Source: Blastococcus aggregatus
GTDB taxonomy: Bacteria; Actinomycetota; Actinomycetes; Mycobacteriales; Geodermatophilaceae
Assembly: GCF_900221005.1 (NCBI RefSeq)
Contig: NZ_OBQI01000007.1
Span: forward strand, 1 to 64,000
Direction of reading: 5' to 3'
Length of the DNA: 64,000 bases
Both the position numbers and the translations under genes were made by a program. Below, piece by piece: positions 47,848 through 57,170 of this stretch; the stretch's first letter is position 1, and each line of letters opens with the position of its first letter. Under the pieces are notes generated by a model. The model was not told the DNA's origin. It worked only from the letters and a program-made list of their open reading frames with translations, and searched no databases.

Positions 47848-48813
47848 TCAGAGCGTGAAGACGATCTTCCCGTTGGTGCGGCCCTCGGACATCCGGGCGA
47901 AGCCCTCCCGGGCCTCGGTCAGGGGCAGCTCGACGTCGATCTGCGGCCGGATGCCGGTGACGGCGCACATCTGGATCAGCGCCTCCAGCTCGTCCTTGGT
48001 GCCCATGGTCGAGCCGATCACCGACAGCTGCGTGAAGAAGACCCGGTTGAGCTCGGCGCCGGGGTTGAAGCCGGTTGTCGCACCGGAGGTCACCAGCACG
48101 CCGCCGGGCTTGAGCGACTTGATGCTGTGGCTCCAGGTCGCCGCACCCACGGTCTCCATGACGCCGTCCACCCGCTCGGGCAGCCGGGCCCCGCTCTCGA
48201 ACGCCTGCTCGGCGCCCAGGGCGAGGGCAGCCGCGCGCTTCTCCTCGCTGCGGCCGGTCACCCAGATCCGGTAGCCGGCGGCGCGCCCGAGCACGATCAG
48301 CGCCGTCGCGACGCCGCCGCTGGCGCCCTGGACGAGCACGGTCTGCCCCGGCCGCAGACCCGAGCGGACGAAGAGCATCCGGTAGGCGGTCAGCCACGCG
48401 GTGGGGAGGCAGGCGGCCTCGGCGAAGGACAGGTCGGCCGGCTTGGGCAGCAGGTTGCGCTTGGGGACGGCGACCCGCTCGGCCATCGAGCCCTGGTGCA
48501 CCTCGGACAGCAGCGAGCGCTTCGGGTCCAGCGTCTCGTCGCCCATCCAGCCGGGGCTGGCGATCACGCCGTGGACGACGACCTCGTTGCCGTCCTCGTC
48601 GATGCCGGCCGCGTCCGTGCCCAGGATCATCGGCATCCGCTCCTCGGGCAGGCCGATGCCCTGGAGGCTGAACAGGTCGTGGTGGTTGAGGGAGACGGCC
48701 CTGACCTGGATCGTCGTCCAGCCGTCGGGCACCACGGGCTCCGGACGCTCACCCACCTCGAGGACGGAGAGCGGGTCCTTCGGGGCGGGCGTGGAGACGA
48801 AGGCAGCGAGCAT
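47848..48813 (-). CDS. Zinc-independent MDR/quinone-oxidoreductase-like dehydrogenase
   Basis: 321 residues of the medium-chain dehydrogenase family. It has the GroES-like N-domain with SLNHHDLFSLQG and a Rossmann domain with VQGASGGVATALI. The catalytic zinc cysteine of alcohol dehydrogenases is absent, so a quinone-reductase or enoyl-reductase-like NADPH activity is more likely. The ATG start fits the family length. It converges with gdx. Confidence 0.85.
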   Translation of the reverse strand: MLAAFVSTPAPKDPLSVLEVGERPEPVVPDGWTTIQVRAVSLNHHDLFSLQGIGLPEERMPMILGTDAAGIDEDGNEVVVHGVIASPGWMGDETLDPKRSLLSEVHQGSMAERVAVPKRNLLPKPADLSFAEAACLPTAWLTAYRMLFVRSGLRPGQTVLVQGASGGVATALIVLGRAAGYRIWVTGRSEEKRAAALALGAEQAFESGARLPERVDGVMETVGAATWSHSIKSLKPGGVLVTSGATTGFNPGAELNRVFFTQLSVIGSTMGTKDELEALIQMCAVTGIRPQIDVELPLTEAREGFARMSEGRTNGKIVFTL

Positions 48814-48849
48814 GCTCGAAAGCTAACCGAGGACCGGTGGCGTGGCGAC

Positions 48850-48881
48850 GCGGGTGGTCGGGGCCCGCCCCGGCCACCCGC
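48850..48881 (-). terminator. Terminator hairpin after the ABC importer operon
   Basis: GCGGGTGG-T-CGGGGC (48850-48864) and GCCCCG-G-CCACCCGC (48867-48881) form a long stem of 14 Watson-Crick pairs plus one T.G pair, seven bases past the ATPase stop codon on the minus strand. Confidence 0.65.
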
Positions 48882-48887
48882 GCCGAC

Positions 48888-49988
48888 TCACCGGACCGCG
48901 ATGCCCTCCGGGTCGAACACCAGTGCCTCGTCGAGGTGGACGCGCAGCGTGAGCTCCATGCCCTCGTGGACGCCGAGGCGCTTGTCGAGCCGGACGACGA
49001 GGTGGTCACCGCGGTGGCCGACGCCGTCCGTCAGGCCGAGCGGCTCGACCAGCGCGAAGAGCTCCGCGCCGGTCCGCTCGACGCGGAGGACCCGGGCCGT
49101 CAGGCGGTCGCCGGCGCCGGGATCGCTCCCGGCGACGTCCACGCCCTCCGGGCGGACCCCGACCGTGACCGAGGCGAGCCCGGCGCCGGCTGCCGGCAGG
49201 GCGATCCGCAGGGAGCCGGCGACGACGGCGCGGCCGTCGCGGACGGGGACCCGGTCGAGCAGGTTGATCGACGGCGACCCGATGAACCCGGCCACGAACG
49301 TGTTGACCGGCCGCTCGTAGAGCTCGGCCGGGGTGCCGATCTGCTGCAGCCGACCGTCCCGCAGCACGACGACGCGGTCGCCCATCGTCATCGCCTCGGT
49401 CTGGTCGTGCGTGACGTAGACCGTGGTGGTGCCCAGCCGCTTCTGCAGTGCGGCGATCTCCGCCCGCGTCGAGACGCGCAGCTTCGCGTCCAGGTTGGAC
49501 AGCGGCTCGTCCATGCAGAAGACCTTGGGGTCGCGCACGATGGCGCGCCCCATCGCCACCCGCTGCCGCTGGCCGCCGGACAGCTTGGCCGGCTTGCGGT
49601 CGAGCAGCTCCTCCAGCTGCAGGATCCTGGCCGCCTCGGCCACACGGGTCCTGATCTCGTCGGCGCCGACGCCCAGGTTCCGGAGCGCGAAGGCCATGTT
49701 CTCGCCCGCGGTCATGCTCGGGTACAGGGCGTAGCCCTGGAAGACCATGGCGACGTCCCGGTCCCGGGGGCGGTGCCCGGTGACGTCGACGCCGTCGATG
49801 AGCACGCGCCCCGAGCTGACCGGCTCCAGACCCGCGAGCATCCGCAGGCTGGTGGACTTGCCGCAGCCCGAGGGCCCGACGACGACCATGAACTCCCCGT
49901 CGCCGATCCCCAGGTCGAGGGCGTCGACCGCGGGGCGGTCGCTCTGCGGGAAGGTCCGGGTGGCCCCCTCGAAGGTCACCGCCGCCAT
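48888..49988 (-). CDS. Sugar-type ABC importer ATPase (UgpC/MsmK-like)
   Basis: 366 residues. The ABC domain has Walker A GPSGCGKST, Q-loop FQGYALYP, signature LSGGQRQR and Walker B VFCMDEPLSNLD, followed by a C-terminal regulatory TOBE region from about 240. This is the MalK/UgpC class used by CUT1 carbohydrate importers. It is the last gene of the importer operon (permease-permease-binding protein-ATPase). GAGGAG precedes the ATG. Confidence 0.92.
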   Translation of the reverse strand: MAAVTFEGATRTFPQSDRPAVDALDLGIGDGEFMVVVGPSGCGKSTSLRMLAGLEPVSSGRVLIDGVDVTGHRPRDRDVAMVFQGYALYPSMTAGENMAFALRNLGVGADEIRTRVAEAARILQLEELLDRKPAKLSGGQRQRVAMGRAIVRDPKVFCMDEPLSNLDAKLRVSTRAEIAALQKRLGTTTVYVTHDQTEAMTMGDRVVVLRDGRLQQIGTPAELYERPVNTFVAGFIGSPSINLLDRVPVRDGRAVVAGSLRIALPAAGAGLASVTVGVRPEGVDVAGSDPGAGDRLTARVLRVERTGAELFALVEPLGLTDGVGHRGDHLVVRLDKRLGVHEGMELTLRVHLDEALVFDPEGIAVR

Positions 49989-50019
49989 GCCGGGCCCTCC
50001 TCGGGCCGAGGTGCAGCGC

Positions 50020-51324
50020 TCACAGCTTCGGCTCGATGTCGCGCTCGTAGACGGTCCGGCTCTCCTCGTCGAGCTCGCCGAACACCTTCGCCACGTCCTC
50101 GCCGCCGATCGTGATGCGGTCCAGGCCGGCGCCGATGCGCGCACCGCCGCCGGGCAGCAGCACGCGGGCGTAGTCCTGGGACGAGGTGACGTCGAGCTGC
50201 TCGAGCGCGGTGCGGAAGTTCGGGTTCGAGTCGAGGAACGGCTTCATGTCCGGGTGGTCGACGGCGTCCTTCTGCACCGGCATGTAGCCGGTCGCCTGGC
50301 TGAACGTCACGGTGTTGTCCGTGCTGGTGAGGAACTCGATGAGCTGCAGGGCGGCCTCCTTGCGCTCGTCGGAGATCCGCTCGGGGATGGCCAGGCCGGC
50401 GCCGCCGGTCGGGCAGCCCGGCGGAGGGCCGGGGAGGAAGGCGGTGCCGATGTCGAACTGGGCGGCGCTGGTGAGCCCCTTGAGCGAACCGGTCGACTGC
50501 ATCAGCGCGGCGGCCTGGCCGGCGCCGAACTGGTTGTTGGCGTCGTTGGAGACCGCGATGTGCTCCTGCCGGTACTGGTCCTGCAGGAACGTCCCGGCCT
50601 CGATCGTCTCGTCCGAGGTGAAGGTCATGTCCCACTCGTCGGAGTACGAGCCACCGAACGTCCAGACCATGCCCTGGAAGTACCAGTCGAGGTAGTTGCT
50701 CCCGTCGGGCAGGACCATGGGGGCGATCCCGGCGTTGGCCGCCGCGAGCTTCGGCGCCCACTCGGCCCACTCGTCCCACGTGGCGGGCCCGCGGTCGGGA
50801 AGGCCGGCGGCGCTCCACATCGCCTTGTTGTAGTAGAAGAGCGGCGTCGACCGGGCGTAGGGCAGGGCGTAGTGCTCGCCCTCGAAGGCGTAGTCCTCGC
50901 GCAGCGAGTCGACGTAGCCCTCGCTGTCCACGTCCCCGGCCTCCCACAGCTCGTCCATGGGGGTGATCGCGTCGGTGAGCGCGAAGTTGAACCAGGTGAC
51001 GTCGGAGGCCACGACGACGTCGGGCAGCTCGCCGCCGGACAGGGCGGCGTTGAACTTCTGCGCCACCTCCTCGTAGCTCTTCCCGGCGGTCACCAGGTTC
51101 ACCTCGATGCCCGTCTCGGCCTCGAAGGCCTCGAGCAGTTCGGTCTCGACCTCTTTGGACTCGCCGGGGTGGTTCGACCAGAAGGTCAACGTCTCGACCG
51201 GGCCGTCGCCGCTCGCGCCGGCGTCGTCGGCAGAGCCTGTCCCGGCGCAGCCGGTCAGGGTGAGCGCGGCGATGGCCGCCGCGCCGGTGAGGCGGAGCAG
51301 GGGACGGCGTCCCGATGCGGTCAT
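50020..51324 (-). CDS. Extracellular solute-binding lipoprotein (CUT1 family)
   Basis: 434 residues. The signal peptide ends in lipobox LTLTGC (Cys about 26). The mature part is a family-1 solute-binding protein with TFWSNHPGE near the N-terminus, FYYNKAMW and TGYMPVQKDAV. The last segments resemble UgpB-type glycerol-3-phosphate binders, but the substrate is uncertain; an oligosaccharide is equally possible. The ATG start gives a normal signal peptide. Confidence 0.9.
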   Translation of the reverse strand: MTASGRRPLLRLTGAAAIAALTLTGCAGTGSADDAGASGDGPVETLTFWSNHPGESKEVETELLEAFEAETGIEVNLVTAGKSYEEVAQKFNAALSGGELPDVVVASDVTWFNFALTDAITPMDELWEAGDVDSEGYVDSLREDYAFEGEHYALPYARSTPLFYYNKAMWSAAGLPDRGPATWDEWAEWAPKLAAANAGIAPMVLPDGSNYLDWYFQGMVWTFGGSYSDEWDMTFTSDETIEAGTFLQDQYRQEHIAVSNDANNQFGAGQAAALMQSTGSLKGLTSAAQFDIGTAFLPGPPPGCPTGGAGLAIPERISDERKEAALQLIEFLTSTDNTVTFSQATGYMPVQKDAVDHPDMKPFLDSNPNFRTALEQLDVTSSQDYARVLLPGGGARIGAGLDRITIGGEDVAKVFGELDEESRTVYERDIEPKL

Positions 51325-51389
51325 GGGAAAGGAGCTCCTGTCGTGGGTGGTGCGGTGGGATCGCCGGGCTGAGGCGCCCGGAGTCGGGG

Positions 51390-52241
51390 TCAGCCCTTGA
51401 CCGCGCCGGCCGTCAGGCCCTTGATCATGTGGCGCTGGAGGGCCAGGAAGATCAGCAGGATCGGCAGCATGGTCAGCACGGTGCCGGCGAGCACGGGGCC
51501 CCAGTTGGTCAGTCCCTGGGTGTCCTGGAGCTGCGCGAGGCCGACGGGCAGCGGCGCGACGGAGGCGTCGTCGGCCATGAGGAGTGGCCAGAGGTACTGG
51601 TTCCACTCGTTGACGATCGTGATCAGCGTGAAGGCGATGAGGGTCGGCCACGACATCGGCAGCACCACGCGCCAGAGCATCCGCAGCGGCCCCGCGGCGT
51701 CCATCTCGGCGGCCTCGATGATCTCCCGGGGGAGCGAGAGGAAGTGGTTGCGCATCAGGAAGGTGCCGAAGGCGACGCCGGCCAGCGGCACGATGATCCC
51801 GGTGAAGGTGTTGCGCCAGCCCAGCTGCGCGACCAGTGCGTAGTTGCTGATCACGGTGATCTGGTTGGGCACCATCAGGCTGCCGATCACGAACAGCAGC
51901 ACCAGGCTGCGGCCGGGGAACCGCAGGAACGCGAGGGCGTAGGCGGACAGCACCCCGAGGACCACCTGGATGACGGTCAGCGACGCGGTGATGATGATCG
52001 AGTTGCGCAGGTAGTCGGTGAAGGCGACCCCGCTGCCGACGGCGGAGTAGTTGTCGACGGTGAGCGGGTCGGGGAACCAGCCGACCGGAACGGTGTAGAT
52101 GTCCGGCCGCTCCTTGAGCGAGGAGATCAGGATCCAGTACAGCGGGAGCGCGACGACGAGCACGACGAGCAGGAGCCCGGCGTACCCGCCCGCGCGGCTG
52201 AGCCGGCTGCTGCGCTCGGCAGGGGCCTGGACGGCGGTCAC
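51390..52241 (-). CDS. Sugar-type ABC importer permease (MalG/UgpE-like)
   Basis: 283 residues with six membrane helices and the EAA loop EAAEMDAAGPLRMLWRVVLP. It is the second permease of the CUT1 importer. The GTG at 52241 overlaps the upstream permease stop by four bases, so the two are coupled. The longer in-frame extension upstream lies in the first permease and is not coding. Confidence 0.9.
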   Translation of the reverse strand: MTAVQAPAERSSRLSRAGGYAGLLLVVLVVALPLYWILISSLKERPDIYTVPVGWFPDPLTVDNYSAVGSGVAFTDYLRNSIIITASLTVIQVVLGVLSAYALAFLRFPGRSLVLLFVIGSLMVPNQITVISNYALVAQLGWRNTFTGIIVPLAGVAFGTFLMRNHFLSLPREIIEAAEMDAAGPLRMLWRVVLPMSWPTLIAFTLITIVNEWNQYLWPLLMADDASVAPLPVGLAQLQDTQGLTNWGPVLAGTVLTMLPILLIFLALQRHMIKGLTAGAVKG

Positions 52242-53191
52242 CGCTGCTGCCCCCGCTCCATGACGCGGACCTGGACGAGGGTGACGACGAGCAGGATGAG
52301 GAACATGACCGTGGCGACGGTGGCGCCGAATCCGGCCCGCTGGTTCACGAAGGTCTCCTGGTAGACCTGGTAGACCATCGTCGTCGTGCCGTTGCCCAGG
52401 GGGCCGCCCCTGGTCATCGTGTCGATGATGTCGAAGACCTGGAAGCTGTTGAGCAGCACCGTGATGAGCAGGAAGAACGTCGCCGGGCGCAACTGCGGCC
52501 AGGTGACCTTGCGGAACCTCGTCCACGTGGAGGCGGCGTCGATCTCGGCCGCCTCGTCGAGGTCCGCCCGTCGCCCCTGCAGTGCCGCCAGGTAGATGAC
52601 GAAGGTGTAGCCGAGGTTCTTCCAGATGTAGGTCACCGTGACCATGAACAGCGCCCAGTCCGGGTCCTGGTAGAACGCCGGCGACTCGACCCCGATCCGC
52701 CCCAGCAGGTCCTGCACGAGGCCGAAGGTGGGGTCGAAGACGAACTGGAAGGCGACCCCGACGGCGGCGCCGGCGACGACGAAGGGCGCGAAGACCAGCG
52801 ACCGCACCGCGTCCCGCCCGAACAGCCGGCGGTCCAGCAGGAGCGCCAGCGCCAGGCCCAGCGCCATCGAGCCGACCACGGCGGCCGCGGTGAAGACGAC
52901 GGTGTTCCACAGCACGGCGTGACTGGCGGAGCTGGTGAACCACTCGACGTAGTTGTCGAAGCCGATGTACGTGGCCGTGGGCGAGGAGATGTTCCAGTCG
53001 GTGAACGACAACCGGACGTTGTCGATCAGCGGCCGGTAGGTGAACACGCCGAGCAGGACCAGGTTCGGCACCAGGAAGGCGCCGGCGACGAGCAGGCCGC
53101 GCCCGCGCCGCTCCCGGCGGCGGGCCGGTGGCCGGGGAAGCGGTGCCGGAGCGGGCCCGGTGCGGGCGCCGGCGACGAGGTCAGTGGCCAC
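52238..53191 (-). CDS. Sugar-type ABC importer permease (MalF/UgpA-like)
   Basis: 317 residues. A proline/arginine-rich N-terminus is followed by six helices and the EAA loop DEAAEIDAASTWTRFRKVTWP. It starts at GTG 53191 and heads the importer operon. No regulator gene is next to it. The divergent patatin gene begins 165 bp away. Confidence 0.9.
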   Translation of the reverse strand: MATDLVAGARTGPAPAPLPRPPARRRERRGRGLLVAGAFLVPNLVLLGVFTYRPLIDNVRLSFTDWNISSPTATYIGFDNYVEWFTSSASHAVLWNTVVFTAAAVVGSMALGLALALLLDRRLFGRDAVRSLVFAPFVVAGAAVGVAFQFVFDPTFGLVQDLLGRIGVESPAFYQDPDWALFMVTVTYIWKNLGYTFVIYLAALQGRRADLDEAAEIDAASTWTRFRKVTWPQLRPATFFLLITVLLNSFQVFDIIDTMTRGGPLGNGTTTMVYQVYQETFVNQRAGFGATVATVMFLILLVVTLVQVRVMERGQQR

Positions 53192-53356
53192 GGACGCACC
53201 GTGACGGCCCGGGGTGAACAGGTGCCGGTGCCCGGGCGACCGGTCGGTTCCGTGATCATGAACGTCCGGCGGTCGGGGCCTCAGGTGTGGCGGAGACCAC
53301 GGCGCCCTCTAGCCTGAGCCGGTTCTTCCCGGTCCCACCTGAGGAGCTCACCGAAG

Positions 53357-54199
53357 ATGACGACACGTGCACTCGTACTCGGCGGAGGCGGCGTCGCCGG
53401 CATCGCGTGGGAGCTCGGCCTGCTCAGCGGCTGGGCCACCGAGGGCGTCGACGTCACGGGGGCCGACCTCGTCGTCGGCACGTCCGCCGGCTCCGTGGTG
53501 GGTGCCCAGCTGCGTCTCGACGGTGACCTGCAGGCCCTCTACGCGCGGCAGCTGCTCCCGCCGGTGGGGGAGATGAAGGTCGAGTTCGACGGGGTGTCGA
53601 CGATGACCGCCTTCGCCGACGCGATGAAGGGGGCCACCGGCGAGCAGGACGCGCGGGCCCGCCTGGGTGCGCTCGCGCTGGCGGTGGACGCCGTCCCGGA
53701 GGCCGAGCGCCGGGCCATCATCGAGGGCCGGATCGGCGACCCGGAGTGGCCGACGGGGCAGCTCGTGATCACGGCCGTGGACACCGCGGACGGCGAGTTC
53801 CTGCCCTTCGACGCCTCATCCGGTGTGCGGCTGCTCGACGCCGTGACCGCCAGCTGCGCCGTCCCCGGCGTCTGGCCGCCGGTCACCGTGAACGGTCGGC
53901 GGCTGATGGACGGCGGCATGCGCTCGGTCACCAACGCCGACCTCGCCGCCGGCTGCGACAAGGTGCTCGTGGTCACGCCCACGCGCGGCATGCCCGGGGG
54001 GCTGCTCGGACCCGGGCTCGACCGCGAGATCGAGATCCTGGAGAAGGAGGCCGAGGTGCACGTGGTGACCGCCGACGAGGCGGCGCTGGCCGCCTTCGGG
54101 AACAACGTGCTCGACCCGGCCACCCGCGGGCCCTCGGCCCGCGCCGGCCGCGCCCAGGCCGCCGCGACGATCGAGGCCGCCCGCGCCTTCTGGGGCTGA
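53357..54199 (+). CDS. Patatin-like phospholipase
   Basis: 280 residues with the patatin Ser-Asp dyad: the oxyanion GGGGVAG near residue 9, nucleophile in VGTSAGSVVG near 42, and Asp in LMDGGMRS near 190. It probably hydrolyses acyl esters at the membrane face. GAGGAG precedes the ATG. A TAGCCT box about 45 bp upstream may be its -10. It converges with selD. Confidence 0.9.
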   Translation: MTTRALVLGGGGVAGIAWELGLLSGWATEGVDVTGADLVVGTSAGSVVGAQLRLDGDLQALYARQLLPPVGEMKVEFDGVSTMTAFADAMKGATGEQDARARLGALALAVDAVPEAERRAIIEGRIGDPEWPTGQLVITAVDTADGEFLPFDASSGVRLLDAVTASCAVPGVWPPVTVNGRRLMDGGMRSVTNADLAAGCDKVLVVTPTRGMPGGLLGPGLDREIEILEKEAEVHVVTADEAALAAFGNNVLDPATRGPSARAGRAQAAATIEAARAFWG

Positions 54200-54228
54200 C
54201 GCTCCGCGCCGCACGACCGCGAGGATCG

Positions 54229-55233
54229 TCAGCGGACGATGACGACGTGCTCCCCGCGGGGCACGAACTCGCCGATCACCGGTGCGCCGGGCACCTCGCC
54301 GCCCAGCAGCAGCCCGCCGGAGGTCTGCGCGTCGGCCAGCAGCAGTGCCTCGTCCTCGGACACTGCTGACAGGTCGGTGTGCGGGCGCACCCAGTCGAGG
54401 TTGCGCCGGGTACCGCCGGAGACGAACCCGCCGGCCAGCGCCTCGCGCGCACCGGTCAGGTAGGGCACCGCGGCGGCGTCGACCACGGCGGTGACGCCGC
54501 TGGCGCGGGCCATCTTGTACAGGTGCCCGAGCAGGCCGAAGCCGGTCACGTCGGTGCCCGCCCGGATGCCGGCGTCCACCGCCGCCTGGCCGGCCGCACG
54601 GTTGAGCGCGGTCATCGAGGCGACCGCCTCCTCGGACACCTCGCCGGTGGCCTTCATCCGGCTGTTGAGCACGCCCACGCCCAGCGGCTTGGTGAGGCTC
54701 AGCGGTGTGCCGGCGACCGCGCCGGAGTTGGTGATGATCCGGTCGACGTCGACGATCCCGGTGACGGCCATGCCGTACTTCGGCTCCGGGTCGTCGATGG
54801 AGTGCCCGCCGCCGACGTGGCAGCCCGCCTCGTGCGCCACCTCGAGGCCGCCGCGCAGCACCTCCGCCGCGAGCTCCGCGGGCAGCACGTCGCGCGGCCA
54901 TCCCAGCAGGTTGACCGCCACCACCGGGGTGCCGCCCATCGCGTACACGTCGGAGAGCGCGTTGGCCGCCGCGATCCGCCCGAAGGTGTACGCGTCGTCG
55001 ACGACCGGGGTGAAGAAGTCGGTGGTCAGCACCAGGCCCTGGCCGCCGGCGAGACGCACCACGGCGGCGTCGTCGCCGTCGTCCAGCCCGACGATCAGCT
55101 CGGCGGCGGGATCCGCGGGCCCGCCGGCGGTCAGCCCCGCGACGACCGCCTCCAGCTCGCCCGGCGGGATCTTGCAGGCGCACCCGCCGCCGTGCGCGTA
55201 CTGGGTGAGCCGGATTGCGGGCGCGATCGTCAC
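54229..55233 (-). CDS. selD: Selenide, water dikinase (selenophosphate synthetase)
   Basis: Makes selenophosphate from selenide and ATP; 334 residues. The catalytic residue is Cys18 in HGGGCACKIPPG, so this SelD is not itself a selenoprotein; Lys21 is the partner. Glycine-rich GGGHSIDDPEPKYG and TGFGLLGHLY are typical. The GTG at 55233 lies seven bases after TACATT on the minus strand, giving a leaderless transcript. It is about 1.8 kb from selC-selA-selB, with a flavoprotein between. Confidence 0.94.
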   Translation of the reverse strand: MTIAPAIRLTQYAHGGGCACKIPPGELEAVVAGLTAGGPADPAAELIVGLDDGDDAAVVRLAGGQGLVLTTDFFTPVVDDAYTFGRIAAANALSDVYAMGGTPVVAVNLLGWPRDVLPAELAAEVLRGGLEVAHEAGCHVGGGHSIDDPEPKYGMAVTGIVDVDRIITNSGAVAGTPLSLTKPLGVGVLNSRMKATGEVSEEAVASMTALNRAAGQAAVDAGIRAGTDVTGFGLLGHLYKMARASGVTAVVDAAAVPYLTGAREALAGGFVSGGTRRNLDWVRPHTDLSAVSEDEALLLADAQTSGGLLLGGEVPGAPVIGEFVPRGEHVVIVR

Positions 55234-55240
55234 GGTCCCG

Positions 55241-55246
55241 AATGTA
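55241..55246 (-). promoter_or_regulatory. -10 box of a leaderless selD promoter
   Basis: On the minus strand TACATT stands seven bases before the selD GTG. No -35 hexamer is obvious. Confidence 0.5.
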
Positions 55247-55344
55247 GGGCGCACCGTCGCCGACCACCGCGCGGGAGAGGACCTCGACCTGCAGCGGGGA
55301 AGGCCATGCTGGGCCGGGGCCAGTTGCCGCATCGAGGAGGGGCC

Positions 55345-56688
55345 GTGGACGAGGTCGACGTGGTCGTCGTGGGAGCGGGGTTCGCGGGGCTCGTCGCCGC
55401 CACCGACGTGCTGTCCGCCGGGCGGAGCGTGGTGGTTCTGGAAGCCCGCGACCGGGTGGGTGGCCGGACCGAGACGGTCCGGCTGGCCGGCGCGGAGCTG
55501 GAGGCCGGTGGGCAGTGGACCGGCCCCGGACAGGACGAGCTGGCGCGGCTGGCGAGCCGTCTCGGCGTCCCGACGTTCCCGCAGCCGGCGGCCGGCGACG
55601 AGGTGGTGATCCGGCCGGACGGGACAGCGGTGCGGACGCCGGCGGGACTGGTCGACGCGCTCGACACGGCAGCCTTCGAGGAGCTGACGGAGGCCATGGC
55701 GGCCCTCGACGCCCTCGCGGGCACCGTCGACGTGGCCGCCCCCTGGCAGACCCCGGACGCGGAAGCGCTGGACGGCTCGACGCTGGAGAGCTGGATGCAG
55801 GCCCACATCGCGTCGTCGGACGCCCGGACGGCACTGCGGATCACGGTGCGCGGGATCTTCGCCACGGACCCGGCGAACCTCTCGCTGCTCCATGCGTTGT
55901 TCTACGTCGCCGCGGGCGGCGGCTGGATGTCGCTCGTGGGTACCGAGGGTGGCGCCCAGCAGGACCGCTTCGAGGGCGGGCTCCAGGAGATCGCGCTCCG
56001 GCTCGCCGCCGACCTCGGGGACGCCGTCCGGCTGCGCACCCCGGTCCGCCGGCTGGCCCACGATGCGCACGGCGTCCGCGCCGAGTTCGACGGGGGATCG
56101 GTCCGTGCCCGGTGGGCGGTGGTCGCCGTCCCCCCGACGCTCGCCGCACGCCTGGACTACGTGCCTGCCCTCCCGCCGGCGCGCGACCAGCTCACGCAGC
56201 GGCTGCCCGGCGGATCGGTCATCAAGTTCCACGTCGTCTACGACCGGCCGTGGTGGCGCGACCAGGGACTGAACGGGTCGGCGTTCTGCCTGGACGGCCC
56301 GGTGTCCGTCACCTACGACGCCACGACGCCGGGCCGTGGGCCGGGCGTCCTGACCGGCTTCGTCGAGGGGGCCGACGGCGTCGCCTTCGGACGACTCGGC
56401 CAGCAGGAGCGCGGCATCCGGGTGATCGAGGTGCTGGTCCGGGCGTTCGGGGACGACGCGCGGCACCCGACGTCCTACGTCGATCGTGACTGGTCGGCCG
56501 AGCCGTGGACACGTGGCTGCTACGGGGCCCACTTCCCCCCGGGTGCCTGGACGCAGTTGGGCCCTGCCCTCCGCGAGCCGGTCGGCCGTCTGCACTGGGC
56601 CGGGACGGAGACGGCCACCCGGTGGATGGGGTACGTCGACGGGGCGATCGAGTCGGGGCACCGAGCGGCCCGTGAAGTCCTGGCCTAG
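55345..56688 (+). CDS. Flavin monoamine-oxidase-like protein
   Basis: 447 residues. The FAD-binding GxGxxG is VVVVGAGFAGLVAA at the N-terminus, followed by EARDRVGGRT and GGQWTGP. The C-terminal FAD contact is HWAGTETATRWMGYVDGAIESG. The family includes amine oxidases; the substrate is unknown. The GTG at 55345 has GAGGAGG just upstream. Its stop is TAG and overlaps the stop of the convergent small ORF. Any tie to selenium is positional only. Confidence 0.87.
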   Translation: MDEVDVVVVGAGFAGLVAATDVLSAGRSVVVLEARDRVGGRTETVRLAGAELEAGGQWTGPGQDELARLASRLGVPTFPQPAAGDEVVIRPDGTAVRTPAGLVDALDTAAFEELTEAMAALDALAGTVDVAAPWQTPDAEALDGSTLESWMQAHIASSDARTALRITVRGIFATDPANLSLLHALFYVAAGGGWMSLVGTEGGAQQDRFEGGLQEIALRLAADLGDAVRLRTPVRRLAHDAHGVRAEFDGGSVRARWAVVAVPPTLAARLDYVPALPPARDQLTQRLPGGSVIKFHVVYDRPWWRDQGLNGSAFCLDGPVSVTYDATTPGRGPGVLTGFVEGADGVAFGRLGQQERGIRVIEVLVRAFGDDARHPTSYVDRDWSAEPWTRGCYGAHFPPGAWTQLGPALREPVGRLHWAGTETATRWMGYVDGAIESGHRAAREVLA

Positions 56689-57011
56689 CTCGCGCGGCCG
56701 CCCGGCAGCAGGACGAGCCGAGGCGGTCGCTGGGCCTCCGGCCGCGGACGGAGCGCCCGCCCGGCGGGGTGCCGGGAGCGCTCGCCGGCCGCCTGCAGCT
56801 CCGCGCGGCGGCGGGGATCGGGTTCGAGCGCGGTGAGCACCTTCTCCAGCGCGTGTCGGCCGGCGCCCGCGTAGGGGCCCTCGGGCTGGGCGGCCAGCGC
56901 CACGGCGACGGCTGCCGCCTCCTCGGGCGTGAGGGTGACCGGCGGGAGCAGGGCGGCGGAGCGGGACTCGGTGCGCTTCACGGGACGGATGCTGGCAGCG
57001 ACCTCCGACAC
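56685..57011 (-). CDS. Small hypothetical protein, possibly a WYL-regulator fragment
   Basis: 108 residues. The central segment PPVTLTPEEAAAVAVALAAQ followed by HALEKVLTALEPD resembles the linker after the winged helix in WYL/DeoR-type regulators. There is no HTH before it and no WYL domain after it, where the sequence turns arginine/proline-rich. It may be a remnant. The GTG start is uncertain. It ends in TAG. Confidence 0.4.
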   Translation of the reverse strand: MSEVAASIRPVKRTESRSAALLPPVTLTPEEAAAVAVALAAQPEGPYAGAGRHALEKVLTALEPDPRRRAELQAAGERSRHPAGRALRPRPEAQRPPRLVLLPGGRAS

Positions 57012-57045
57012 TTTTCCGCGGACGCCGGCACGTAGGCTGCGCGGC

Positions 57046-57141
57046 GGAGGCGTCAGGGTGTCTGGTGGCCCCCGCGGCCTCTAAAGCCGACGTGGCCGAG
57101 TACCTCGGTCAGGCGGGTTCGATTCCCGTCCGCCTCCGCCA
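57046..57141 (+). tRNA. selC: tRNA-Sec with anticodon CTA (reads UAG)
   Basis: A 96-base tRNA with acceptor stem GGAGGCG/CGCCTCC, long D-stem, a long extra arm containing CCGAG/CTCGG and an encoded GCCA end, all tRNA-Sec traits. The anticodon stem CGGC/GCCG encloses loop CTCTAAA, so the anticodon is CTA, complementary to UAG rather than the usual UGA. selA begins 30 bp downstream. A TAGGCT box lies seven bases before the 5' end. UAG-type tRNA-Sec is known in Geodermatophilaceae. Confidence 0.93.
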
Positions 57142-57170
57142 TACCCCTCGCCCGCCTACGCTGCGGTGCG

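Noticed and set aside
55180-55182. SelD as a selenoprotein
   Set aside because: The catalytic position is an ordinary cysteine codon, not TAG or TGA.
57046-57141. tRNA-Tyr or amber suppressor reading of the CTA tRNA
   Set aside because: The long D-stem, long extra arm, 96-base length and adjacent selA/selB identify it as tRNA-Sec.
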